Notes: generated from the sequence alone by a model not told the origin. A stretch of DNA of 64,000 nucleotides from Pseudonocardiaceae bacterium YIM PH 21723 (GCA_003600225.1 QZFT01000020.1:62001-126000), one strand, 5' to 3'. Positions 26,950-36,188 are shown, counted from the stretch's first letter. Program-made: numbers and translations.

Positions 26950-28533
26950 GTGAGTATTTCGGAGAATTGGTGGAGCCCAAGTCGAAGTTATGTCTCGGAC
27001 ATCCTTTCACTGTTCGCGGCAAATCCGGATCGCGATGCCATTCATTGGCGTAACCAGTCCTTCTCTGGTGGCGACCTGATTAAATCGGTGCGTCAAGCAT
27101 TCTTAGCACTGCGCGATTGCCGAGTAGGCAAGGGCAGCGTGGTGGCGATCCTGGTCGAACCAAATAGTCCTGAGATGCTCACTGTGCGGTACGCGACACA
27201 TCTGCTTGGTGGCGCTGTTTGTTATTTGCGAAACACGAATCCTGGCACCTACTCTGCGGTTCTTCCACTGGACCAGCAGATCCAGATCTTGCGTGATACC
27301 GAAGCCATGACCATATATACCGATGCCACAAATGCGGAGCGTGCTCTGGAACTCGCCGATGGTGGCGGGATCCAGGTGACGCGACTTCACCATGAGCACG
27401 GTGATGAAGCCGGCCTGGTCGACACCGCGGACACCTCAGACGTCGCGCCATGGGATTCGGATGCGTTGGTTTTCATCCCCTTCACGAGTGGTAGCACGGG
27501 GAGGCCCAAGGGCATCCGATCCTCGGGCCGCGCGTGGGAAGGCGCAGTACGTGCATTTGTGGAGGTTGGGCGGGAAGCCGGCTGTGCGTCGATCCTGTTG
27601 TCGACTCCACTGAGCCATGCCGGTGCCGGGCTGGCAGACGCGGTCTTCACCTTGGGCGGAACGGTCTATTTGCACGAGAGCTTCGATGTCGAGAACTTCG
27701 TGCGGACCGTCTCCGCACAACAGGACATCTCGTGGACGTTCATCGCGACATCGCACGTGCTCCAGCTCATCGACCACCTACATGATCGGGGAATCTGCCA
27801 CAACGATGCCCTGGAAGCCGCTGGTTTATCTTCGCTGAAGCGGATTATCTACGGTGGCAGCCCTGGCGCACCAGCCAGACTCGCACAGGCTTTTCGGCTT
27901 CTCGGCCCTACCCTGGTGGGATGGTATGGATCGGGTGAGAGTTATCAGATTTCGATCCTGGCGCCTGAGGAGCACGGTGACCCGGAACTTGTGGGCACGG
28001 TCGGACGGCCTTTTCCTGGCGTGGAGGTTGTTGTCTGCAACTCGGATTCGGGTGCGCAATTGATCGTGGGGGAAATCGGCGAGGTTCGCGTCCGCTCGCA
28101 GCAGGTGATGGATGGCTATACCGGCAACCCGGAATTGACTACACGAGTCCTTCGTGACGGCTGGTATTTCACTGGAGATCTCGGTTATTTCAACGATCGG
28201 GGATACCTGACCCTCGTGGGCCGAGTGGCCGACGTCATCAAGGTTAAAGGCGTCAAGGTTCATCCCATCGTTGTCGAGGCGGAGATTCTTGCCCATCCCG
28301 GCGTCCGGCTGGCAGCTGTTTACGGCGTGCAGGACGAGGATGGCACCGAACATATCTTCGCCGCAATCGAATGCAATCCAGCCGAGGTGGTCAAGATAGA
28401 GGACATCCGCGCAAGAATTACCGAGGCGCTGTCCCCGATCCACGTGCCAGAGAAGATAAATTTCTTGAGCGCGCTGCCAATGAATAACACAGGCAAGCCC
28501 GACAAGGTACTTCTACGGTCGCAAAGCATCTGA
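26950..28533 (+). CDS. ANL-superfamily acyl-CoA/acyl-AMP ligase
   Basis: 527 aa from GTG 26950 (AAAGGA seven bases upstream); ATG 26929 adds seven residues. AMP-binding motif FTSGSTGRPKGI, GWYGSGE, and the mobile C-terminal domain with GWYFTGDLGYF, VGRVADVIKVKGVKVHP and the catalytic Lys in NNTGKPDK. It activates a carboxylic acid as adenylate and probably passes it to CoA or a carrier. Substrate unknown: a phenazine carboxylate or a side-chain acid is plausible. Codon use is visibly less GC-rich than the chromosomal genes, and ISAs1-like scraps lie on both sides, suggesting separate acquisition. Confidence 0.88.
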   Translation: MSISENWWSPSRSYVSDILSLFAANPDRDAIHWRNQSFSGGDLIKSVRQAFLALRDCRVGKGSVVAILVEPNSPEMLTVRYATHLLGGAVCYLRNTNPGTYSAVLPLDQQIQILRDTEAMTIYTDATNAERALELADGGGIQVTRLHHEHGDEAGLVDTADTSDVAPWDSDALVFIPFTSGSTGRPKGIRSSGRAWEGAVRAFVEVGREAGCASILLSTPLSHAGAGLADAVFTLGGTVYLHESFDVENFVRTVSAQQDISWTFIATSHVLQLIDHLHDRGICHNDALEAAGLSSLKRIIYGGSPGAPARLAQAFRLLGPTLVGWYGSGESYQISILAPEEHGDPELVGTVGRPFPGVEVVVCNSDSGAQLIVGEIGEVRVRSQQVMDGYTGNPELTTRVLRDGWYFTGDLGYFNDRGYLTLVGRVADVIKVKGVKVHPIVVEAEILAHPGVRLAAVYGVQDEDGTEHIFAAIECNPAEVVKIEDIRARITEALSPIHVPEKINFLSALPMNNTGKPDKVLLRSQSI

Positions 28534-28689
28534 CCCGCACGGTCAAGGTCGTTTTGGGCGGTGAGGGCGCCCGTTCGGGGGAGAGATCGGTGATCTCCGG
28601 CGCGGTGGGGTGATGGGCGAACGAAGCTCCGGATAGGTACGTGCGTCCTTCCCAGGACCACGTAATTCCGGAGCCTCGTCCACAACCAA

Positions 28690-28935
28690 GCAGACAGCAG
28701 CGGCCGGTCGGGCCGACGGGGCCGCCAGCCGACCGCTGACGGGGGTCGCGGTGGACGGCAAGACCCTCCGGGGCCACGAGTGGTCCCGGAGGGGTCGGGT
28801 ACAGCTGCTGGCTGCGGCCACCCATGGTGATCAGCTCGTTCTCGGGCAGATCGAAGTATGCGCGGAAACAACGAGATCCCCATGTGTGCCCCGCCGCTGG
28901 ACCAGTTGGCCGCCACACAATCAGCCCGGCCTGTT
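28690..28935 (+). mobile_element. ISAs1-family transposase relic
   Basis: VAVDGKTLRGHEWSRRGR and VQLLAAATHGDQLVLGQIEV match the conserved VDGKT core of ISAs1 transposases. After a frameshift NNEIPMCAPPLDQLAA continues the expected K-T-N-E-I-P segment. The remaining DDE residues and the inverted ends are not found. The rest of 28534-29179 holds no convincing gene; a short frame (DQAGLDLYRTHAAYGALAFT, near 29070) looks like part of another lost protein that I do not recognise. Confidence 0.6.
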
Positions 28936-29179
28936 CGACGCGATCGGCGCACTTCCCCGGGGCGACACGAAGGGTTCTGTGGGGGTTCCCTCAGCGTGAG
29001 GTCTCGTCATGCGGCGTGCGCCCGCGATTGTCCTCCCGGGATAGCGGCGCGGGGCTGCTGCCCCATGATCAGGCCGGCCTCGACCTGTACCGCACGCACG
29101 CCGCCTACGGCGCTCTGGCCTTCACCGCCGCCTTCAGGAACCCCCACACCAGCCAAGATCACGAACCCAGGCTTGAGTA

Positions 29180-29863
29180 CTAGCGACCGGTGAACAGTGA
29201 GAGGTTGTTTCCTCGCTCCGGATGGAACGGTAGTGGCACGGTCAGGTAGCCGTTCGCCGGATTCCGCACGTGATCGAGGTACTCGCCGTCGAGGTCGAGG
29301 GCGTTGTCCGCGACGATCAACGCGCCCGGGGCCAGCCGGGGCTCCAGCAGCTTGAGCACCGGCAGGTACAGGTGGTACGCCCCGTCCAGCAGGACCAAGT
29401 CGACCCCTGTCTCCACCCCGCTCCGCAGTGTGTCGAGGGCGTCACCGACCCGGACGTCCACCAGGTCGTCCAGTCCGGCGGCGGCCAGGTTCCGTCGCGC
29501 ACGCTCGGCCTTACCGGGCTCCAGTTCCGTGGTGATCACCCGGCCCGCACCGTTGTCCCGCACCGCGGCGGCCAGATAGATGGTCGACACACCGAACGAG
29601 GTGCCGAACTCGACGATCCGGGTGGCTCTGTTCGCCCGGGCACACATGTACAGGAAGCGCCCCAGGTCGGGGGCGATGCTGAGGAAGTAGTCGACCTGAT
29701 CGCGGCACAGCCCCTTGAAATCCGCGGCGTCCTCCTCCAGCATCTGGCGCACCGAGTAGGTGCCGTCCGCGAAGCCGGCGTGCAACTCCCGGTCGGCGAG
29801 TTCGGCCTCGGCCAGCAGCCGATCCAGCACACCGGCGACGGGGTCGGTCATCAGTGAGTTCAT
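29180..29863 (-). CDS. Class I SAM-dependent O-methyltransferase
   Basis: 227 aa. The SAM-binding motif I is IVEFGTSFGVSTIYLA (residues 83-98), followed by ITTELEPGKAERAR (acidic ribose-binding Glu) and DLVLLDGAYHLYLPVL (metal-ligand Asp region). This matches the CCoAMT/catechol O-methyltransferase-like family 3. It probably methylates a phenol on the phenazine product. AAAGGCGG lies before ATG. It sits 12 bp downstream of the diiron oxygenase on the same strand, so hydroxylation followed by O-methylation is an attractive reading. Confidence 0.87.
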   Translation of the reverse strand: MNSLMTDPVAGVLDRLLAEAELADRELHAGFADGTYSVRQMLEEDAADFKGLCRDQVDYFLSIAPDLGRFLYMCARANRATRIVEFGTSFGVSTIYLAAAVRDNGAGRVITTELEPGKAERARRNLAAAGLDDLVDVRVGDALDTLRSGVETGVDLVLLDGAYHLYLPVLKLLEPRLAPGALIVADNALDLDGEYLDHVRNPANGYLTVPLPFHPERGNNLSLFTGR

Positions 29864-29875
29864 TGTCCGCCTTTC

Positions 29876-31951
29876 TCAGATTCCGATGTCGCCTGCGGTC
29901 AGCGCGGCATGCCCGACCCGCACCCGGTCCCACATCTCAGCCGCGGCATCCGGGCCTTCGGTGTCCAGGATCGAGGCGAGGTAGGTGTCGACGGCGTCCG
30001 CCGCCCACGCCGAGTGCCCGGTCGACACGTTGTCGATCGTGCTGTGAATATCGATGAACCGGGTGCTGAATCCGTGGGCACGCTGGATCTCGTGTCCTCG
30101 CCGATAGGATCCGGCCACTCCGGATAGTTCGATGGCCAGGTTCAGGCCAAGGACCTCCGCCCGGAACGTGCGGGGAAAACGGCCGACGCTGAGCCAGTAC
30201 ACCGGCAGTTCGAAGGATCGGTCCCGGAAGCCCGGCCAGTAGGCGAATTCCCGGGTTCCGGTCGGCGGTAGCCGCACATCCATCTCCGCCAGCAGCTCCC
30301 GGAAGATCACCGGGTGGTTCAACGAGAGCTCGCCGTTACCCAGCTCGTCCCAGTAGGTAGTGAACAGGGAGAACCCGACCTCGGTTCCGGCGAGCGTGTA
30401 GTCGGTGAATCCGTGCAGCCAGCTACCGTCGATCAATGTCATCGGAGAGATCTGCACGGTGTGCTCGATGAGCTCCGCACGCGGCGGGATCACCAGTTCG
30501 CTCTGCTCGTACTCGCGAGCCGCGTCGTCGTGCTGGTCCAGCAGCCAGGTGCGCAGCCCATGGCGCGTCCAGCGGTCGGGCAACGGTGACCGGCCCTCGC
30601 CGACCCCGGCCGCGCACCGTTCCAGCCGGGCGTGGACGTAGTCCTTGGCGAACCGGCGCAACGCCACGGTGTCGACCCGGGTCTGCAGCAGGTGGTAAGC
30701 CTCCCGCACGCTGGTGGGCGCCTCACCCTCCGGCGCCTCCGCATGTACTCCTGGCAGGCTCAACGTGGGCCTGGACTCTGCCGGGGCGGCCGGCGCGCTC
30801 GAGCCGGGCAGCGAGTTGATCCACCGCCGGATGATGCGCGTGTCACCCGGGCTGAACACCCGGAACATCGGGCCTTTCGCGCTGATCAGGCTGGTGAGCA
30901 GCGGACTGCGATCGGCATTCCCCGGCCGCACCAGCGAACTGACGGCAAGTTGCCGGAGCAGCGACTCCGGGTCGTCCTGCGCCGCCAGGAACGCCCGGGA
31001 CAACGATGTGCCGCCCAGGTCGAACTCCTTGTGATAGACCGCCGCCTCCCTGGCCCGGAGCCGGAGCAGCTCACGCATGTCATGCGCGGGATCGCAGGCT
31101 TTTTCCAGCTCGCGGTAAAGCCACTCGTTCCATCCGGTGAGCTCGGCCAGCGCCCAGGCGAAGCCATACCCGACCCGCCGCTCGATGTCCTGCCCCGAGG
31201 CCACAAGAGCGTCGACGATGGCCTGACTCTGCTCCAGGGCTGCCGGGCGGTCCGGCCCACGAGCAGCCCCGGGGTCCACCGCGGGCCAGTCGATGACGGC
31301 ACCGAGCCGACGCCGCGCAATGGTCAGCGCGGGAAGGAGGCCGGTGAGCCGGAGACACAGATCGGCGCCCATGATCTCCGGACCGAAATGATCCGGCTTG
31401 CGGCTCATCACCATCAGTAGCGCGGGCAGTTCGAACGCCGTAGCGGAAATACGTTCGTCGGCGGTGAGCCGGATGACGGGCGACGCGTAGTCGGAAAGGC
31501 GCAGATGGCGCAACAGTGCCAGGTATGCCGATCCCCTGGTGGATTGCGGGGATCCAGCGCCGACATCGCCCGCGTACAGGTCGAGAACGCTCATCGAGAT
31601 CGCGTCCTCGAAATTCGACGGGTTACTCAGCCACTGCAACCACGCACCGGAAACCAGGCCGAGCGGAGCGCATTCCAGCACGGCCCGCCGGATGAGGACC
31701 CCGCGTGTCTCCTCGGAGTCGGCTTCCTCCGCAAGGCGCAGGAATCTCGCGGGATGGTCCTGCGCCATCTGTGTGGCGGCCTTCCGAAGCTCAGCCAGCG
31801 GGAGGTGGAGCAGATCGCCGGGAGTGCCCTCCAGTCGTTCCCGGATGCCTGCGACGAGTGGCTCATCGGGCAACAGGCATTCCGGGTCAAGTGAGATGGC
31901 GTATAGGTCCCGGCCTGTCGCGCCGGGCTCCGATTCAGCCGTACTCAGCAC
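29876..31951 (-). CDS. Large heme-oxygenase-like diiron oxygenase (HDO)
   Basis: 691 aa from GTG 31951, which has AAAGGAG seven bases ahead; the TTG at 31990 lacks a site. The C-terminal third carries the signature of iron-containing redox enzymes: EVLGLNLAIELSG and then RFIDIHSTIDNVSTGH (about 625-645), with HxxxD and a following His as metal ligands. Acidic and His residues in LNHPVIFRELLAEMDV may complete the site. The N-terminal 400 residues are helical and unrecognised. HDO relatives do N-oxygenation, C-C cleavage or desaturation (UndA, SznF, BelK). A tailoring oxygenase upstream of the O-methyltransferase is likely; the reaction is not predictable. Confidence 0.65.
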   Translation of the reverse strand: MLSTAESEPGATGRDLYAISLDPECLLPDEPLVAGIRERLEGTPGDLLHLPLAELRKAATQMAQDHPARFLRLAEEADSEETRGVLIRRAVLECAPLGLVSGAWLQWLSNPSNFEDAISMSVLDLYAGDVGAGSPQSTRGSAYLALLRHLRLSDYASPVIRLTADERISATAFELPALLMVMSRKPDHFGPEIMGADLCLRLTGLLPALTIARRRLGAVIDWPAVDPGAARGPDRPAALEQSQAIVDALVASGQDIERRVGYGFAWALAELTGWNEWLYRELEKACDPAHDMRELLRLRAREAAVYHKEFDLGGTSLSRAFLAAQDDPESLLRQLAVSSLVRPGNADRSPLLTSLISAKGPMFRVFSPGDTRIIRRWINSLPGSSAPAAPAESRPTLSLPGVHAEAPEGEAPTSVREAYHLLQTRVDTVALRRFAKDYVHARLERCAAGVGEGRSPLPDRWTRHGLRTWLLDQHDDAAREYEQSELVIPPRAELIEHTVQISPMTLIDGSWLHGFTDYTLAGTEVGFSLFTTYWDELGNGELSLNHPVIFRELLAEMDVRLPPTGTREFAYWPGFRDRSFELPVYWLSVGRFPRTFRAEVLGLNLAIELSGVAGSYRRGHEIQRAHGFSTRFIDIHSTIDNVSTGHSAWAADAVDTYLASILDTEGPDAAAEMWDRVRVGHAALTAGDIGI

Positions 31952-31990
31952 CTGTGACTCCTTTCCCTGAGTGTTTTCCACTTTGATCAA

Positions 31991-32115
31991 TTGGGGCCGT
32001 GTTCGATGCGCCGGTTCTTGAGGGTGGCGAAGCCGCGTTCACCTCGGCCGCGTAGCCGGTTGTGGAGGCGATGCCGGGCCAGTACCACGGTCAGATGCAG
32101 CTCGTGGCTCGGTAC
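31991..32115 (-). mobile_element. IS5-like (DDE_Tnp_4) transposase scrap
   Basis: A minus-strand frame reads RLRGRGERGFATLKNRRIEH, the conserved C-terminal segment around the last catalytic Glu of IS5-group DDE transposases. Everything else of the gene is lost. Confidence 0.5.
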
Positions 32116-32429
32116 GTGCATGGGCGACCGCCAGGCTCTGCTATCGCAGGGCTTGGCAGATCGACTCGACCCCAAAGCCTCGTGCACGCATCCGATCGAT
32201 GAACTCGCAGATCAACGGTGGTGAGGGTCGAGTACCTCGCGAAGAAGATCGAGGCCGCCTTCAAGATCTCGTTGGTCTCTTGCAGGTCCCGGACCTCGGG
32301 CCCGACCCCAGCTCCGGACCCAACGTCTGAGCAGCGGCTCACGCTGACGAATGGTCGGGCAGAGGAAGTGGCATTGGACCAGGACCTCCAGCCATGCCGG
32401 TCCAAGCCCTGCTGCCGGTGGCCCATCAG

Positions 32430-32879
32430 CCGGATCGTCTGCTGATCTCGACCGAGACGGTGCGCCAGGTCCTGCGGAAAGCCGGTATCCACTGGCAGGC
32501 GACCAAGACCTGGAAAGCCGGCAAAGACCCCGAATTCCTGTCCACGATGCGCCGCATCCTGGACTTATACGATCACCCGCACGCCGATGGGCAGGTGATC
32601 TGCGTCGATGAATTCGGGCCGCTGAACCTGATGCCTCGTCCCGGGCGAGGCCGGCTCCCCAGCGGGGAGCCGGCCTGGCTGCGGGCCACCTACAACCGCA
32701 CCGGCGGGGTGCGGCACATGTTCGCCGCCCTGGACCTCGCGTCAGGGCACATGTTCCACCGGTTCAGAGACCGCAAACGCCGGCGAGAGTTCCTGGGCTT
32801 CTGCGCTACTCCACCCTCGACGGCAGTGACCACCCCGGCCACGCCGCCCGGACCCGATTACCTACCCACCGTTGCCTGA
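32430..32879 (+). mobile_element. IS630-family transposase, truncated
   Basis: ISTETVRQVLRKAGIHWQAT, WKAGKDPEFLSTMRRILDLY, ICVDEFGPLNLMPRPGRG and RATYNRTGGVRHMFAALDLA are textbook IS630 helper and DDE-core segments. The frame then runs FRDRKRRREFLGFC and ends prematurely. The second Asp and the Glu of the triad are missing and no terminal repeat is visible. Non-functional. The 23.7-kb C-terminal scrap belongs to the same family but is not contiguous. Confidence 0.75.
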
Positions 32880-32897
32880 CGCGGCACTAGTTGGCGG

Positions 32898-34904
32898 TCA
32901 CTGTTCGACGGGCGGGCACAGGGTGACATATCTCTGCTGCCAAATTTGATGCAGCTCGGCAAATTGATCTGATTGCACGCCAAGTTTTTCAAGCGTAGCA
33001 ATACCGTTCGCCTGCGCAAGCAGAAGCGAAATCTCGGGTGAAATCTTCGCAGTAGCACCACCCGCGAAGTTCTGATGTATCTCATGAACAATGGAAGCCT
33101 CATGTGAAAATGAGGGTGTTGCTGTCTGAATCAAGCGAGTAGTGGGGCGCAATTCCACCGTCAAGAACTTCATATTGGAAAACCAGTCCGGGTGTCGCCG
33201 GACTAGGTGATTTCCAATAACGAGGTAGTCAAGATCAGTAGTAAGAAAGCAGGCAACTGCCTCATCCAACGTGGTCACAATGGGTTCGGCGTTGTTGTTG
33301 AACGATGTGTTGAGCAGCACCGGAGTTCCGGTAATATCCCCGAACTTCGAGACCAGCTTGTGAAACAGATGATTTGCGACGTGGTCGGTAATCTGCAAAC
33401 GCGCCGTTCCGTCGACGTGTGTCACAGCACCAAGTTCAGCCCGATATTCCGTGCGTACATTCACCACATGAGACATAAATTGATAATTAGCATCAGTATC
33501 AGGAAGGTCAAAATAAATATTAGCAGCATCGGGGGTGGCAACGGGGGCAAAAGGCCTATACCCCTCCCGCTTCTTTACCATCATATTGATTCGGTCTTTA
33601 TTACTCGCCGGACGGGGATCGGCCAGGATGCTGCGATTACCGAGCGCTCGTGGGCCAAACTCGGCAGAACCCTGAACCCATCCGATTACCGCAGATTCAG
33701 CCAATAAACTTGCGGTACGCTCGACTATGTCAGAGCAGTATTCACTCTCAACAAGCAAACCCCACTCAGCCAGTCGCTCGGCAATGTACCCATCGCTGCC
33801 CACCGAAGGACCCAAACCAGCATCTCGCAGTTGAGGAAAGCGGCCGGACAGTCCATTTCCTTCGTGGTATTCAACAGCGAGTGCGGCACCCTCAGCCGCG
33901 CCGGCATCATGGGAAGCAGGATGCACAAAGACTTGATCGAAGATTCCGGACTGTATGATTTTTCCGTTGAGACTGCTGTTGTGAGCAACCCCTCCGCCGA
34001 AACATAGTTTTTGCAGACCGGTTGATTTTGCCCAGTAGCTCACAATATGCAGTGCAATTTTTTCGAGCGCCCACTGCGCCGCAGCCGCCACATCCTTATG
34101 CTCCTGCGTGAAGGCTTCACCCCGGCGTCGTGGCAACATTCCTCGGTCAAAGAAAGCAGAGCCCGCAACATTCAAACCCAAATTGTTTCCCACGATCTCG
34201 TAGTCACCATTGGGCTTTATCGCGTATATTGATTCAAAGAATTCTCGAAACCTGGTCGGATCTCCGTAAGGAGCCAGCCCCATGACCTTATATTCGTCAC
34301 CAAAATCATAGCCGAGATACTTGGTTATACCGAGATAAAATAGCCCCAATGAACTTTGAACCGGGTACGAACCGAGGAGTTCCAATCGGCCATTTGCACC
34401 GCGATAGATAGAACCAGAACCGCTTTCGCCTGCTCCATCCAGAATTACCACCAGAGCTTCATCCATGCCGGACCTGACATAGGTGGACAGAGCGTGAGCC
34501 AGGTGATGTGAAGAATAGTGTAGCTTCCCGGAAGGCAAATCCCAGTCTAATTCAGTCTTCAGGCAATTAATAATAAGGTCCCGAGAATACCTAGCCGGCA
34601 CGTCTCGATGTTGAACATAGAGATTATTTAACGTCATATCAATAGTATTTTCAGGGAAATAATACCCGACCGCATCGATATCGTCGACAGTGACGTTGCC
34701 CCGCTCCAGGCAGAATCGAATGGCATTAATTGGAAACTTGGTGGTCTTTTTGATTCGATTGAATCGTTCCTCTTCCACTGCCGCGACAAGGACTCCGTCG
34801 CGAACAAGGCATGCCGATGCATCATGATACAAATGCGACTGCAGATACGGAACTAGGTCAGACGTGGATTCAGAGAAATTTCCACTCAGGCCGAGCGTTA
34901 ACAT
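32898..34904 (-). CDS. O-carbamoyltransferase (NodU/CmcH/TobZ family)
   Basis: 668 aa. The N-terminal Kae1-like domain has HDAS (residues 27-30) and SSHHLAHAL (131-139) for carbamoyladenylate chemistry. The C-terminal YrdC-like domain has QGSAEFGPRALGNRSIL and NTSFNN. The enzyme transfers a carbamoyl group from carbamoyl phosphate, through carbamoyl-AMP, to a hydroxyl of a natural product. GGGAGCGG precedes ATG. The gene is clearly less GC-rich than the phz genes, suggesting a different origin. A 16-bp palindrome lies 36 bp upstream. The acceptor is presumably a hydroxyl of the phenazine product. Confidence 0.93.
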   Translation of the reverse strand: MLTLGLSGNFSESTSDLVPYLQSHLYHDASACLVRDGVLVAAVEEERFNRIKKTTKFPINAIRFCLERGNVTVDDIDAVGYYFPENTIDMTLNNLYVQHRDVPARYSRDLIINCLKTELDWDLPSGKLHYSSHHLAHALSTYVRSGMDEALVVILDGAGESGSGSIYRGANGRLELLGSYPVQSSLGLFYLGITKYLGYDFGDEYKVMGLAPYGDPTRFREFFESIYAIKPNGDYEIVGNNLGLNVAGSAFFDRGMLPRRRGEAFTQEHKDVAAAAQWALEKIALHIVSYWAKSTGLQKLCFGGGVAHNSSLNGKIIQSGIFDQVFVHPASHDAGAAEGAALAVEYHEGNGLSGRFPQLRDAGLGPSVGSDGYIAERLAEWGLLVESEYCSDIVERTASLLAESAVIGWVQGSAEFGPRALGNRSILADPRPASNKDRINMMVKKREGYRPFAPVATPDAANIYFDLPDTDANYQFMSHVVNVRTEYRAELGAVTHVDGTARLQITDHVANHLFHKLVSKFGDITGTPVLLNTSFNNNAEPIVTTLDEAVACFLTTDLDYLVIGNHLVRRHPDWFSNMKFLTVELRPTTRLIQTATPSFSHEASIVHEIHQNFAGGATAKISPEISLLLAQANGIATLEKLGVQSDQFAELHQIWQQRYVTLCPPVEQ

Positions 34905-34940
34905 ATACCGCTCCCTAATTATCCAAGTTGAATACTCTAG

Positions 34941-34956
34941 ATAGATCTTGATCTAT
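34941..34956. promoter_or_regulatory. 16-bp palindrome upstream of the carbamoyltransferase
   Basis: ATAGATC-TT-GATCTAT is a perfect 7-bp inverted repeat with a 2-bp centre in the A/T-rich leader, 36 bp upstream of the start codon. It could be an operator, or overlap the -10 element on the minus strand. Confidence 0.45.
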
Positions 34957-35371
34957 TGAAGTTATCCACATATGGCCCACTAAAGCTGTCGAGCTCTCGA
35001 CCAAATTTCAGTCGCCTTCCCCATCGCCAAACAACATCAGAAGAGGATTGCCGCCGCGGAATGCGAACAGGAAACGTCAGAGACCGCGAAAATAGCACCA
35101 CCGTTAATAACGGCTGGAAATCTCCAAATCACGGAGACCGCAGTTCAGGTGGCAATCATGGCGAATAGCATTCATGCAGTGCCGCCTAAAATTCAGATCA
35201 AGCATGACAATCACACCGGAACTGTCACAGAGCTGCTCTTCCATGATTTTCAGCTTCACGGAAACGGGCCCGCGCGGCTGATGAATGTCGTCATCATGGG
35301 CAGCAGGTTGGTGATCGGAAGACCACCCCGTCGGCCCACGGGACGTCCTCCTGGCTGGGGGTGAGTGACGG
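34957..35371. other. Non-coding leader and degraded DNA
   Basis: About 415 bp between phzG2 and the carbamoyltransferase. It is A/T-richer than the surroundings and has no recognisable protein. A 69-codon plus-strand frame from 35158 (MANSIHAVPPKIQIKHD...) lacks a ribosome site and homology that I can recognise. Confidence 0.4.
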
Positions 35372-36013
35372 TCAGGGCTGCAGCCTGCTGAAGGTCCAGC
35401 CCTGCGGGCTTCGCTCGTAGCGCAGCCGCAGATGCAACCGATCGGTGGCTGCCGCCCAGAACTCGGCCTGAGCAGGCACGATCCGGTATCCGGTGAACCG
35501 GTCCGGCCGTGGGAGCGCGGTACGCGTGGCCTCGAGCTGGGCGGCCTCGGCACGTAGCGGTTCCGGATCCGACAGGGCATCGCTCTGCCTGGACGCGACT
35601 GACATCGGATGCAGAGCCGGCACGCGGCAGGCCCAGAGCAGGTCGGCTTCCGCGTCGTCCACCTGCTCCACCGGCCCGGTCAGGGAGAGCTGTCGTCCCA
35701 GCTCTCGCCAGTAGAACAAGGCTGATGCCCAGCCGGTCTCCGCGAGTTCCCTGCCCTTGCGGCTGGAACTGTGCGTGGTGAACAGCAGCCCACACGCGTC
35801 AAGGCGCAAGCAGGTCACCGTCCGGAGGGAGGAACGGCCCGTCCGGTCCGCGGTACCCAGCGTCAAGGATTTCGGCTCGCGTGCCCCGCTGCTGACGGCG
35901 TCGGCGAGCCAGCGGATCGCCACCGGGAGTGGTTCGGGGGGAGGATCGGTGTATTCCGCGAAATCGAGGGCGACATTCCAGGTGAGGCTTTCGAATCGGC
36001 TGCTGTCCATCAC
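35372..36013 (-). CDS. phzG: PhzG-like FMN-dependent oxidase, second copy
   Basis: 213 aa of the pyridoxine-5'-phosphate-oxidase fold. SLTLGTADRTGRSSLRTVTC and LLFTTHSSSRKGREL bind FMN phosphate; the end is RFTGYRIVPAQAEFW and WTFSRLQP, like PNPOx/PhzG. PhzG enzymes oxidise the tricyclic precursor towards the phenazine. GTG 36013 or ATG 36010 start. It is clearly paralogous to the copy at 43.2-43.8 kb (matching GWASALFYW versus GWASGVLYW). It follows phzD2 and a phzF stub in what looks like a second, shrunken phenazine operon. Confidence 0.88.
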   Translation of the reverse strand: MMDSSRFESLTWNVALDFAEYTDPPPEPLPVAIRWLADAVSSGAREPKSLTLGTADRTGRSSLRTVTCLRLDACGLLFTTHSSSRKGRELAETGWASALFYWRELGRQLSLTGPVEQVDDAEADLLWACRVPALHPMSVASRQSDALSDPEPLRAEAAQLEATRTALPRPDRFTGYRIVPAQAEFWAAATDRLHLRLRYERSPQGWTFSRLQP

Positions 36014-36017
36014 GGCC

Positions 36018-36188
36018 TCACTCCAGAGTGGTGCTGCGGGAGACGGAATGGCGCCCCATCTCCATACGCTGGGAGATGTGGATCTCCTGCCCGCATCCGG
36101 CCAGGCTTTGCCTGTCCAGGTGAATGGCGAGACGACCGGCCGCCGCGTCCTCGACCGCCCCGTAGGCCGGGGTGAACCTCCGGGTCAT
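36018..36188 (-). pseudogene. C-terminal stub of a second phzF
   Basis: A 56-codon frame starting MTRRFTPAYGAVEDAAAG aligns with the C-terminal quarter of the intact PhzF (FSPAYGVAEDAATG). It continues RLAIHLDRQS and HISQRMEMGRHS like AVHLARHGL and IEIMQGVEMGRPS, with the intervening SAAGP deleted. Its ATG overlaps the phzD2 stop (ATGA), so it may still be translated. The catalytic Glu lies in the missing N-terminus, so it cannot isomerise DHHA. Confidence 0.7.
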
